DNA from: Lachnospiraceae bacterium
Lineage (GTDB): Bacteria; Bacillota; Clostridia; Lachnospirales; Lachnospiraceae
Assembly: GCA_003535955.1 (NCBI GenBank)
Contig: DPZM01000166.1
Coordinates: 1-11,730, forward strand
Direction: 5' to 3'
Length of the DNA stretch: 11,730 nucleotides
This document shows, piece by piece, positions 1 to 6,409 of the stretch (the first letter of the stretch is position 1; every line of letters starts with the position of its first letter). A model generated the notes under the pieces. The model was not told where the DNA came from. It saw only the letters and a list, made by a program, of their open reading frames with translations, and did not search any database. A program made the position numbers and the translations under genes.

Positions 1-214
1 ACTGGGTAGGCATTGCGACTGCAACTTTCTTGCCTGCGCCCGATGCCTCTGCTGCGGGTGCTGCTGCATCCGATCCTGCATCTGCTGCAGGTTCTGCTGC
101 ATCTGCTGCGGGTGCTGCCGCATCTGCTGCGGGTGCTGCTGCCTGACCGCATCCTGCAAGTAAAGATGCAACTACTGCTGCGCTCATGATGACACTGAGT
201 AATTTCTTTTTCAT
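1..214 (-). CDS. Sugar ABC transporter substrate-binding lipoprotein (5' part only)
   Basis: This is the first 71 codons of a gene that runs off the left edge. The start is the ATG at 214-212, with GGAGGA six bases upstream. Residues 1-22 form a lipoprotein signal peptide: MKKK, a hydrophobic stretch, then the lipobox LAGC with Cys22 as the lipidation site. Residues 25-57 are an Ala/Pro/Asp-rich linker. The mature domain begins near residue 61 with KKVAVAMPTQ. That first beta strand resembles the start of periplasmic sugar-binding proteins of the ChvE/multiple-sugar type, which bind a sugar outside the cell and deliver it to an ABC permease. The lipoprotein call is firm; the sugar-binding call rests on about ten residues and on family knowledge. 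It has its own promoter region, separate from the sigH operon upstream. Confidence 0.72.
   Translation of the reverse strand, partial: MKKKLLSVIMSAAVVASLLAGCGQAAAPAADAAAPAADAAEPAADAGSDAAAPAAEASGAGKKVAVAMPTQ
44..142 (-). repeat. Imperfect 21-bp tandem repeats coding an Ala-Pro-Asp linker
   Basis: Codons 25-57 of the lipoprotein consist of near-copies of the heptad AAPAADA. Prolines fall at residues 28, 35 and 42, exactly seven apart, and again at 53 after a short GSD interruption. The DNA repeats as well, with units close to GCAGCACCCGCAGCAGATGC. The product would be a flexible, acidic, low-complexity spacer between the lipid anchor and the binding domain. Such repeats are prone to gain or loss of units by slippage. 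Confidence 0.8.
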
Positions 215-237
215 ATTTTTTCCTCCTTTTTAAACCG

Positions 238-251
238 GTGACATATGTCAC
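238..251. promoter_or_regulatory. 14-bp perfect palindrome, candidate operator (CRP/FNR-like)
   Basis: GTGACATATGTCAC is a perfect 14-bp palindrome. It lies between the likely promoter and the ribosome binding site of the sugar-binding lipoprotein. Read on the minus strand with flanks it is TGTGACATATGTCACC, which differs from the CRP consensus TGTGA-N6-TCACA only in the last base. Its position downstream of the predicted transcription start would suit repression by road-block. The regulator is unknown, and binding is inferred from symmetry alone. Confidence 0.45.
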
Positions 252-286
252 ACACTCTTCAGCTACCACTATATCAGGGAGGTATC

Positions 287-315
287 ATTATAAAAATAAA
301 AATTTCTTCACAGAA
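287..315 (-). promoter_or_regulatory. Probable promoter of the sugar-binding lipoprotein gene
   Basis: The minus strand has a perfect -10 TATAAT at 292-287 in a very AT-rich context. At 17-bp spacing the -35 position (315-310) reads TTCTGT, a poor match to TTGACA, so the promoter is only moderately supported. A second candidate is an extended -10, TGATATAGT, at about 276-268. Either would place the palindrome at 238-251 in the transcribed leader. A weak 5-bp hairpin (305-317) followed by a T-rich stretch lies in the same place and is the only hint of a terminator after sigH. Confidence 0.4.
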
Positions 316-359
316 GATTAATATTTCTTCATAATTTATTCACAAACAAAAAGAAGGCA

Positions 360-992
360 TCATGACCTGCCTTCCTCCTTAAGTATCTTTTTTATCTTAC
401 CCTTCAGCCTTGACAGGGCATTGTCAGTGGATTTCTCATCCTTACCCAGGACCCTGGCTATCTGAACGTATGACATCCCAGTAACATACAGATCAAGCAC
501 CTGCTTCTCAAACGAACTTAAGCTCTCTTCTATCTTCTGTTCAAGGCCTTCCACATTTTCCCTGTCGATGATCATCTCTTCGGGACTTAATGAACCGGAC
601 GAGGAAAGTGAATCAATAAGGTATTTATCATCATCCAGTTCATCGTCCGACACATTCCCGTAAAGGGAGATATAATTATTAAGAGGGATGTGCTTTTGCC
701 GTCTCGATGCCTGTACGGCCGTATATATCTGTCTGGAGATACACAGTTCCGCAAAGGTATAGAAACTGGCATCACGGCCTGCGTCATAATCACGGACTGC
801 CTTGAAGAGGCCGATCATGCCCTCCTGGATAAGGTCATCATTATCCGCACCGAGAATAAACATGGACCTTGCCTTACTCCTGACAAGGTCTTTATATTTC
901 TCCATAAGATAGTCAGCAACCTCGCCGTCACCGTCACGGGATCTCATGATCAGTTCAATATCTGACAGTCCTTCATATTTATCGGAATTCAT
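360..992 (-). CDS. sigH: RNA polymerase sigma factor SigH (Spo0H family)
   Basis: A 210-residue alternative sigma-70 factor that directs core RNA polymerase to SigH promoters. In Bacillus it serves the transition to stationary phase and early sporulation, and in other Firmicutes also competence. Region 2 spans roughly residues 27-100, with strongly SigH-like segments: KARSMFILGAD, DLIQEGMIGL, FAELCISRQI and RQKHIPLN. Region 4, about residues 155-203, holds the -35-binding helix-turn-helix (SYVQIARVLG, then KSTDNALSRLKGK). The length is close to the roughly 218 residues of B. subtilis SigH. The ATG at 992 follows the rlmB stop by three bases, and its GGAGA lies inside the end of rlmB, so the two are probably co-transcribed and coupled. 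It is the last gene of the run that begins at 6252. Whether this organism sporulates cannot be judged from here. Confidence 0.93.
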   Translation of the reverse strand: MNSDKYEGLSDIELIMRSRDGDGEVADYLMEKYKDLVRSKARSMFILGADNDDLIQEGMIGLFKAVRDYDAGRDASFYTFAELCISRQIYTAVQASRRQKHIPLNNYISLYGNVSDDELDDDKYLIDSLSSSGSLSPEEMIIDRENVEGLEQKIEESLSSFEKQVLDLYVTGMSYVQIARVLGKDEKSTDNALSRLKGKIKKILKEEGRS

Positions 993-995
993 GGG

Positions 996-1742
996 CTATT
1001 CTCCGGCCATTCTCTGCCTTACGATCTCATAAGCGAGGACACCTGCGGCAACCGATGCGTTAAGAGAATCTATATCCCCCTTCATCGGGATGGATGCCAC
1101 GTAATCGCATTTCTCCTTAACAAGCCTTGATACGCCCTCACCTTCAGCGCCTATAACAAGACCGATAGGACCTGTCAGATTCTGTTTATACATGACTTCT
1201 CCGCCCATATCCGCACATACGAACCAAAGGCCCTCCTTCTTAAGGTCTTCTATGGTCTTACTCATATTGGTCACCTTGGCCACCGGCGTATAATTAAGGG
1301 CCCCCGCAGAGGTACGTGCGACTGTAGCCGTAAGGCCGACTGCACGGTTCTTGGGAATTATGACCCCATGGGCTCCGCACAGATTGGCCGTCCTTATTAT
1401 TGCTCCGAGATTATGGGGATCAACAATATTATCAAGAAGAAAAATGAAGGGATCCTCGCCCTTCTCTCTTGCCTTATCCAGAATATCACTGACATCCGCA
1501 TACTCATAAGCGGCTGACCGGGCTATGACGCCCTGATGATGTCCGGTACTGCTAAGCTGATCCAGCCTTTCCTTATCGACAAACTTTATGATCGCATCAG
1601 TCTTTCTTGCTTCACGTTTGATGGTTGATACGGGACCGTCCTGACAGCCGTCCAGGATATAGAGCCTGTCTATAGGCCTGCCCGACCGCAGGGCTTCCAG
1701 AACAGCATTTCTTCCTTCTATATATATTTCTTCATATAACAT
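996..1742 (-). CDS. rlmB: 23S rRNA (guanosine-2'-O)-methyltransferase RlmB / TrmH family
   Basis: A 248-residue SPOUT-class RNA ribose methyltransferase. By family it methylates the 2'-O of a guanosine in the 23S rRNA peptidyl-transferase region (G2251 in E. coli numbering), using S-adenosylmethionine. The N-terminal substrate-binding domain starts with YIEGRNAVLEAL (residues 7-18). The catalytic knotted domain shows motif 1 (N111 to R117 in NLGAIIRTAN), motif 2 (IGAEGEGVS, residues 197-205) and motif 3 (SLNASVAAG, residues 226-234). The start is an ATG with GGAG upstream. In B. subtilis the equivalent gene (yacO) sits in the same place after mrnC. There, yacP normally separates it from sigH; here yacP is absent. 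A tRNA-specific TrmH role cannot be excluded from sequence, but size and context favour RlmB. Confidence 0.92.
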   Translation of the reverse strand: MLYEEIYIEGRNAVLEALRSGRPIDRLYILDGCQDGPVSTIKREARKTDAIIKFVDKERLDQLSSTGHHQGVIARSAAYEYADVSDILDKAREKGEDPFIFLLDNIVDPHNLGAIIRTANLCGAHGVIIPKNRAVGLTATVARTSAGALNYTPVAKVTNMSKTIEDLKKEGLWFVCADMGGEVMYKQNLTGPIGLVIGAEGEGVSRLVKEKCDYVASIPMKGDIDSLNASVAAGVLAYEIVRQRMAGE

Positions 1743-1791
1743 GGCCTTCTCCGCTAAATAAGTTTACATAATATGTCATTTGGGAAACATC

Positions 1792-2226
1792 TTATTCATC
1801 CGTCAGTTCCATACCTGTCTTTATAAGCTCAACAATCCTCGAGGTCCTGTTTTTAAGATACAGGTATCCGATAAGCGCCTCAAGACCCGTCGCCTTCCTG
1901 TAATCGCCCACAGAAGCATTCTTCGCGGTAGTGGGTGACTTGGCGTTACGCCCCCTCTTATATATGGCCAGTTCCTCATCGCTTAAGATGCCTTTTTCAA
2001 TAAACCACTTCACCATCTGCGCCTGGGACTGAGCCCTTACGATCCTGCTTGTCTTACGATGAAGTATATTTGCAGACCGGTTGGCCCGCTCAACCACGAC
2101 TGTCTTTACGACAAGATCAAACACACTATCACCGATAAAGGCAAGTGTCAGTGGCGAATAGCCGTTAGCATCTATATCCGCAAGACCAAACTTATCCTTT
2201 ATGTTTTCAAGAATGCTTACATCCAT
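1792..2226 (-). CDS. mrnC: Mini-ribonuclease III
   Basis: A 144-residue RNase III-type catalytic domain with no double-stranded RNA-binding domain. By family it forms a dimer that trims the ends of the 23S rRNA precursor. The catalytic signature is visible as LAFIGDSVFD (Asp33) and GLEALIGYLYL (Glu116). The family-specific segments HRKTSRIVRAQSQAQ and YKRGRNAKSPTTAKN are also present. I chose the ATG at 2226, one base after the cysS stop, because the product then matches the roughly 143 residues of the B. subtilis protein. A longer reading from the GTG at 2256 would overlap cysS by 29 bases and add ten residues with no family match. The tight junction suggests translational coupling with cysS. 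A 49-base gap separates it from rlmB. Confidence 0.92.
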   Translation of the reverse strand: MDVSILENIKDKFGLADIDANGYSPLTLAFIGDSVFDLVVKTVVVERANRSANILHRKTSRIVRAQSQAQMVKWFIEKGILSDEELAIYKRGRNAKSPTTAKNASVGDYRKATGLEALIGYLYLKNRTSRIVELIKTGMELTDE

Positions 2227-2227
2227 C

Positions 2228-3625
2228 CTAAGCCCTGCTCCAGGTAACTCCCTCACGGGTATCCTTTATGATTATTCCCTTGGCTGCCAACTCATCCCTT
2301 ATTGCATCGGCTGTCGCAAAGTCTTTATCCTTCTTGGCCTGTGCACGCTGAGCTATCTTCTCTTCAATGTATGCTGAGAGCTCATCATCCACTTCTTCCT
2401 TTTTATCTTCCTTAAGAAGGTTAAGTGAGAGCACGGTGTCATAGTCCCCTATTATCTTAAGCTTGGTTGCTCCGTTTAAGTCCGACTTAAGGACATCATA
2501 CAGAAGTGTTAATCCCATTGCCGTGTTGCAGTCATTGCCTACAGCATCCGCGAATTTATCATGCCATTCCTTAACTGTAGCCTCATCCGCCTGTCCATCC
2601 GCTTTTACGGACAGTATCCTGTTCTTAAGCTTCTTATAGGTTGCCGTCGTCTGGTCAAGCGTATCATACGAGAAGGTCAGCGGTTTGCGGTAATGAGACT
2701 GCAGGGCAAACATCCTGTATACTATCGGGTCATATCCCTTACTCTCCAGCAGCGAGACTGTAAGGAATTCGCCCTTGCTCTTGCTCATCTTACCGGTCTC
2801 ATCATTCAAATGATGGACATGAAACCAGTAATTGCACCACTTATGTCCAAGGTATGATTCCGACTGTGCTATCTCGTTGGTATGGTGAGGAAACATATTG
2901 TCAACTCCGCCGCAGTGAATATCCATCCTGTTTCCAAGGTGTTTCATGCCGATGCATGAGCATTCAATGTGCCATCCGGGATAACCCACACCCCAGGGGC
3001 TCTCCCACTTAAGGGCCTGGTCTTCAAATTTACTCTTGGTAAACCATAATACAAAATCATTCTTATTCCGCTTATTGATATCCTCACTTACATCATCACG
3101 GACTCCCACCATCAGTTCTTCTTCGTTCTGGTTACCGAAAACGTAATACTCCTTAAGCCTTGATGTGTCGAAGTAAACATTCTCACCTGCCTTATAGGCA
3201 TAGCCCTTCTCAAGGAGTCCCTCGATCATATTTATGAATTCCGGAATGCAATTTGTTGCAGGTTCCACAACATCCGGCGTCTTTATATTCAGCTTGGCAC
3301 AGTCGGAAAAGAAAGCATCCGTGTAAAACTGCGCTATCTCCATAACCGACTTATGCTCTCTTTTAGCACCCTTAAGCATTTTATCCTCACCGGTATCGGC
3401 ATCGGATGCAAGATGTCCCACATCGGTAATGTTCATTACCCGCTTAACGTCAAAACCCGAAAACCTCAGTATCTTCTCAAGCACGTCCTCACATATATAA
3501 CTCCGAAGATTGCCTATATGGGCATAATGGTAAACTGTGGGACCGCAGGTATACATGGATACCTTCCCCGGTTCGTTTGGCACGAATTCCTCAATGTTTC
3601 TGGTAAGCGAGTTGTAAATCTTCAT
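2228..3625 (-). CDS. cysS: Cysteinyl-tRNA synthetase
   Basis: A 465-residue class Ia aminoacyl-tRNA synthetase that joins cysteine to tRNA-Cys in the cytoplasm. The HIGH-type motif is HIGN at residues 36-39 and the KMSKS loop is at 279-283. The zinc ligands that discriminate cysteine from serine are visible as Cys27 (TCGPT), Cys222 (WHIECS), His247 and Glu251 (PHHTNEIAQS). The C-terminal helical part ends near WSRA. The chosen ATG at 3625 has GAGGAGA six bases upstream and gives the family's usual N terminus (MKIYNSLTR). An open extension up to 3733 would run into cysE and has no family support. Pairing with cysE, as in B. subtilis, links cysteine synthesis to its use in translation. There is no room for a T-box leader directly upstream. 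Confidence 0.97.
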   Translation of the reverse strand: MKIYNSLTRNIEEFVPNEPGKVSMYTCGPTVYHYAHIGNLRSYICEDVLEKILRFSGFDVKRVMNITDVGHLASDADTGEDKMLKGAKREHKSVMEIAQFYTDAFFSDCAKLNIKTPDVVEPATNCIPEFINMIEGLLEKGYAYKAGENVYFDTSRLKEYYVFGNQNEEELMVGVRDDVSEDINKRNKNDFVLWFTKSKFEDQALKWESPWGVGYPGWHIECSCIGMKHLGNRMDIHCGGVDNMFPHHTNEIAQSESYLGHKWCNYWFHVHHLNDETGKMSKSKGEFLTVSLLESKGYDPIVYRMFALQSHYRKPLTFSYDTLDQTTATYKKLKNRILSVKADGQADEATVKEWHDKFADAVGNDCNTAMGLTLLYDVLKSDLNGATKLKIIGDYDTVLSLNLLKEDKKEEVDDELSAYIEEKIAQRAQAKKDKDFATADAIRDELAAKGIIIKDTREGVTWSRA

Positions 3626-3650
3626 AACGATCTCCTCAATAAATGTGTTC

Positions 3651-4328
3651 TTATTGTTTGTCTTTTGCCTTCTTGAGCTCCCTAAGCTCCCTTTCCATAT
3701 CAAGCAGCCTGTTAGTAAGTTCCGAATTGGCATGCTGGAGGTTCTGTATATCCTCCTTTATCGGGTCCGGAAGATGTACCTGATCCATGCTCTCCCTGGG
3801 AATAACTTCATTCTCCCTCTTCACAATACGTCCAGGAACACCTACCACGGTACAATTCGGCGGAACCTCCTCAAGAACGACCGACCCGGCTCCTATCTTG
3901 GAACCGGCCCCTATTGTAAAGGAACCCAAAACCTTGGCTCCGGCAGATATCATGACATTGTCCTCAATAGTCGGATGCCTCTTTCCGGTTTCCTTACCTG
4001 TACCTCCGAGAGTCACCCCCTGGTATAGGGTAACGTTATTTCCGATTATAGTTGTTTCTCCTATGATCACTCCGCTCCCATGATCGATAAAGAATCCGCT
4101 CCCTATCTGTGCTCCGGGATGGATCTCAATGCCTGTTTTTCTCACGGCCCGCTGTGAAATAAACCTTGCAAGAAAATAATGCTTCTTAAGGTAGAGCTTA
4201 TGTGCCAGCCTGTAATGAAGCATTACCCTGAAGCTTGGATAGAGGAACACCTCCATTGGCGAGTGTATAGCCGGATCCCTCTCCCTGATTATCTGAATTT
4301 CATCCTTTATATTCTTAATAAATCCCAT
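3651..4328 (-). CDS. cysE: Serine O-acetyltransferase
   Basis: A 225-residue enzyme that makes O-acetylserine from serine and acetyl-CoA, the first committed step of cysteine synthesis. It is the short Gram-positive (EpsC-type) form, without the long N-terminal helical domain of E. coli CysE. Hexapeptide repeats forming a left-handed beta helix cover about residues 68-166. The active-site segment is IDHGSGVIIGET, with His83 as the expected catalytic base and Glu68 where the E. coli enzyme has Asp. The ATG at 4328, two bases after the ispF stop and preceded by GAGGAAA, gives the usual N terminus; longer readings lie inside ispF. Residues 194-218 form a heptad coiled coil after the beta helix, and the protein ends in KDKQ rather than in the Ile that docks into cysteine synthase in enteric bacteria. 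Confidence 0.94.
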   Translation of the reverse strand: MGFIKNIKDEIQIIRERDPAIHSPMEVFLYPSFRVMLHYRLAHKLYLKKHYFLARFISQRAVRKTGIEIHPGAQIGSGFFIDHGSGVIIGETTIIGNNVTLYQGVTLGGTGKETGKRHPTIEDNVMISAGAKVLGSFTIGAGSKIGAGSVVLEEVPPNCTVVGVPGRIVKRENEVIPRESMDQVHLPDPIKEDIQNLQHANSELTNRLLDMERELRELKKAKDKQ

Positions 4329-4330
4329 AC

Positions 4331-4876
4331 TTATTCTTTCCTCAAGGGACATCCGCCACATCCGCCGCAAGATCCCGGCCCCACGCTGTAGCTTTCAAGT
4401 TCCTTAACCGAACTTATCATACATATGGCCTGAGCCGAGATACCGTCTCCTGCACCGGTAAATCCCAAGCCCTCCTCGGTTGTTGCCTTGACATTGACCT
4501 GGTCCTTTTCGATGCCGAGCGTATCCGCTATAATGGTCCGCATATCATCTATATATGGTTTCATCTTAGGTCTTTGGGCTATTATTGTGGCATCTATATT
4601 TTCTATGATATATTGACTTGAATACAGAAGGTTTCCTACCTCATTAAGCAGCTTCACGGAATCGGCTCCCCGGTAGGCTTCATCAGTATCCGGAAAGTGA
4701 CTTCCGATATCTCCGAGAGCTGCCGCCCCCAACAGGGCATCCATGATAGCATGCAATAGGACATCCGCATCCGAATGTCCTAACAGTCCCTTCTCATAGG
4801 GTATCCTGACTCCCCCTATTATAAGATCCCTGCCCACAACCAGCTTGTGGACATCATATCCCATTCCAACACGCAT
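4331..4876 (-). CDS. ispF: 2-C-methyl-D-erythritol 2,4-cyclodiphosphate synthase, with a Cys-rich C-terminal tail
   Basis: A 181-residue cytosolic enzyme of the non-mevalonate (MEP) isoprenoid pathway. It forms MEcPP with release of CMP, acting as a trimer. The metal ligands are visible as Asp8 and His10 (GYDVHKL) and His42 (VLLHAIMDALLG). The substrate loops HSDADV, GSHFPDTD and ATTEEGLGFTG are intact. The ATG at 4876 has GGAGA at suitable distance; the TTG two codons upstream is too close to that site. The usual family length is about 157-160 residues, ending near AICMIS. Here a tail of about 25 residues follows, containing CGGCGGC (Cys170, 173, 176). The partner gene ispD, often adjacent in Firmicutes, is not next to it. 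It lies 20 bases after the upstream lipoprotein and two bases before cysE. Confidence 0.95.
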   Translation of the reverse strand: MRVGMGYDVHKLVVGRDLIIGGVRIPYEKGLLGHSDADVLLHAIMDALLGAAALGDIGSHFPDTDEAYRGADSVKLLNEVGNLLYSSQYIIENIDATIIAQRPKMKPYIDDMRTIIADTLGIEKDQVNVKATTEEGLGFTGAGDGISAQAICMISSVKELESYSVGPGSCGGCGGCPLRKE

Positions 4877-4896
4877 AAACAATGTCTCCGTAAGTA

Positions 4897-6252
4897 TTAT
4901 TCAGATAGTGCATCATCCGCAAGGAAGATGGTCATCTCACTGACCTTGCCTGCCTTGTCTAAGATAAAGAGCATATTGTACTTGCCCATCTCATACATAA
5001 GCTGCTTCCTGCCGCCGGAGATCATGGCTTCGATGCCCTCACCATAGGTGTTCTTTATTGTTTCTATACCCGTACCGATTCCGATCCCTTCCGCAGTCTT
5101 AAAATCACCGTCGGTAACATCTATCTGGGAAACAACAAATTCGCCGACCGCTTTGGGATCGATGTCACTGTAGTATACATCATATCCGTCAAATTCCTGC
5201 ATATAGGTCTTGATCTTATCGCCCTCGTCGGAGACAAGCTCCAGTGCCTTATCTATATTCTTGCCCTTAAGTCCTCCCACGGCATCAAGCGCAGCTCCGA
5301 GGGTTATATCACCACCGGCGCCTGGTATGCTCATAACCGCCCTGAAGTCGGAATTAAGTATCTGGTTATAAAGTCCGAAAATGACCGATCCGTTCCAGTC
5401 GACATTCTCAAGGTTATCGCTCCAATAGTTCACATATACCCTTACTTTATCATCGCTGTCCTTAGAAAGCACGGACAAGGCAAAAGGAGAATCCGCATCT
5501 TCTTCCTTCATCATTACAACATACAGGTTATTGTAGTAAAAGCCCCCCTTGCAGATAAGCTTCTCACAATCCTTAACTTCATCAATATATACATACTCCT
5601 TATCGGAATAGGTCTTATATTCAAGTGGCCTTGTAAGTGCATCGGAATCAATACCGAGTGCAGCCTCAAGGGCAGAGTCAACATCCTTCCTTAATATCTT
5701 GCCCTCGGCTTCCTCCTTCTCGGATGATTTAACCTTCTTGATAATGCCTGAATCTCTTGATAATGCCTCATAGGCATTACAATCTTCCGGTTTCTCATAG
5801 GTGCTTAAAAGGAATCCGTTTATACTCTCATCCTTAAAGTATTCCGTGAAAAAGTCCTCTTCCTCTTCGCTCAAAATGTTATAAGATGAATTCTTATCAA
5901 CATTCTGTTCTATGTAAGCCATAAGTACGTTCTGGCCTGCCCTTATGGCATTCTCAACTTCTTCATTGGTGATCGGAGGTTTGATCCAGGGATTATCGGG
6001 AATTGCGTCATTCTTATACCACTCCATAAAATCATTGGTAGAGTTAACACCCTGCTGCATGGATTCCGTTATCATACTGACGTTTTTCTCGATCTCTCCA
6101 AATGACTCCGTCACCTGCTCCATTGTTTTCGATGCATCCGCGATAGATTTCGATACTTGCTCAAAAGCCGCAGGATCAAAGCCTGTTCCATCGCACGCAC
6201 ATAACCCCGAACATATAAGCACTGCCGACAAACACAAAAAAAGCTTCTTCAT
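4897..6252 (-). CDS. Putative lipoprotein of unknown function
   Basis: I do not recognise this 451-residue protein as a named family. The start ATG at 6252 has GGAGGG seven bases upstream. Residues 1-20 form a lipoprotein signal peptide with lipobox LCAC and Cys20 as the lipid anchor; Cys at the -2 position is unusual. Residues 27-75 are polar and helical, rich in Ser, Glu, Met and Lys, and could be a coiled coil. The middle is acidic and mixed alpha/beta. The last 60 residues (GIGIGTGIETIKNTYGEG, a strand around LMYEMGKYNMLFIL, then GKVSEMTIFL) have the spacing of a BamE-like or small lipoprotein beta domain, which is inference only. It is the first gene of the run through ispF to sigH, 20 bases from ispF, and has a promoter region of its own. 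It is probably displayed on the outer face of the membrane. Confidence 0.75.
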   Translation of the reverse strand: MKKLFLCLSAVLICSGLCACDGTGFDPAAFEQVSKSIADASKTMEQVTESFGEIEKNVSMITESMQQGVNSTNDFMEWYKNDAIPDNPWIKPPITNEEVENAIRAGQNVLMAYIEQNVDKNSSYNILSEEEEDFFTEYFKDESINGFLLSTYEKPEDCNAYEALSRDSGIIKKVKSSEKEEAEGKILRKDVDSALEAALGIDSDALTRPLEYKTYSDKEYVYIDEVKDCEKLICKGGFYYNNLYVVMMKEEDADSPFALSVLSKDSDDKVRVYVNYWSDNLENVDWNGSVIFGLYNQILNSDFRAVMSIPGAGGDITLGAALDAVGGLKGKNIDKALELVSDEGDKIKTYMQEFDGYDVYYSDIDPKAVGEFVVSQIDVTDGDFKTAEGIGIGTGIETIKNTYGEGIEAMISGGRKQLMYEMGKYNMLFILDKAGKVSEMTIFLADDALSE

Positions 6253-6303
6253 ATCCGTCCCTCCGTAGATTTGTTACCTACACTAACACTTCTCGTAAAA
6301 TCT

Positions 6304-6332
6304 ATTATAACCTCTAATCAGGATAAATAAAA
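6304..6332 (-). promoter_or_regulatory. Probable promoter of the lipoprotein-ispF-cysES-mrnC-rlmB-sigH run
   Basis: The minus strand carries a perfect -10, TATAAT, at 6309-6304 (in GGTTATAATAG). The -35 position at 17-bp spacing reads TTTTAT (6332-6327), a weak match, so the promoter may be moderate or may need an activator. It predicts a start near 6297 and a leader of about 45 bases ahead of the lipoprotein gene. It is divergent from the tRNA promoter, with an AT-rich block (6333-6352) between them. Confidence 0.5.
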
Positions 6333-6352
6333 GTTTAAATTAAATATTTTCC

Positions 6353-6382
6353 TTGACAATGAATAGCTTAGGTTAGTATAAT
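6353..6382 (+). promoter_or_regulatory. Strong sigma-A promoter of the tRNA-Met gene
   Basis: A perfect -35 TTGACA at 6353-6358 and a perfect -10 TATAAT at 6377-6382 are separated by 18 bp and preceded by an AT-rich stretch. This is the expected strength for a stable-RNA promoter. The predicted start lies at about 6388-6389, some 21 bases before the mature tRNA. Confidence 0.85.
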
Positions 6383-6390
6383 AGCAAAGC

Positions 6391-6404
6391 GGGCTGAAAA
6401 GCCC
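6391..6404 (+). other. GAAA-tetraloop hairpin in the 5' leader of pre-tRNA-Met
   Basis: GGGCT-GAAA-AGCCC forms a perfect 5-bp stem closed by a GNRA tetraloop. The hairpin starts within two or three bases of the predicted transcription start and ends five bases before the first base of the tRNA. It would be removed by RNase P. It may keep the short leader from misfolding with the tRNA or protect the 5' end; the role is inference. Confidence 0.5.
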
Positions 6405-6409
6405 ATAAT

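Noticed and set aside
305..317. Hairpin TCTTC-TGT-GAAGA (minus strand) followed by T-rich DNA, as a sigH terminator
   Set aside because: The stem is only five AT-rich pairs with a three-base loop and overlaps the -35 region of the next gene. It is too weak to call as a separate terminator, so I mention it only with the promoter.
1743..1791. Promoter for rlmB in the 49-base gap after mrnC
   Set aside because: A TATTAT-like hexamer is present, but no -35 can be found at a suitable distance.
2227..2256. GTG start at 2256 giving a longer Mini-III
   Set aside because: It would overlap cysS by 29 bases and add ten residues not found in the family. The ATG at 2226 gives the usual length.
3626..3650. 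Possible T-box or other riboswitch ahead of cysE-cysS
   Set aside because: cysE starts two bases after ispF and cysS 25 bases after cysE. There is no room for a T-box leader, and no T-box sequence is visible upstream of the run at 6252.
6266..6304. Inverted repeat TAGATTT...AAATCTA around the leader of the unknown lipoprotein gene
   Set aside because: The distal arm overlaps the -10 hexamer and the predicted transcription start, so the RNA would not contain both arms. The stem is also AT-rich with a long loop.
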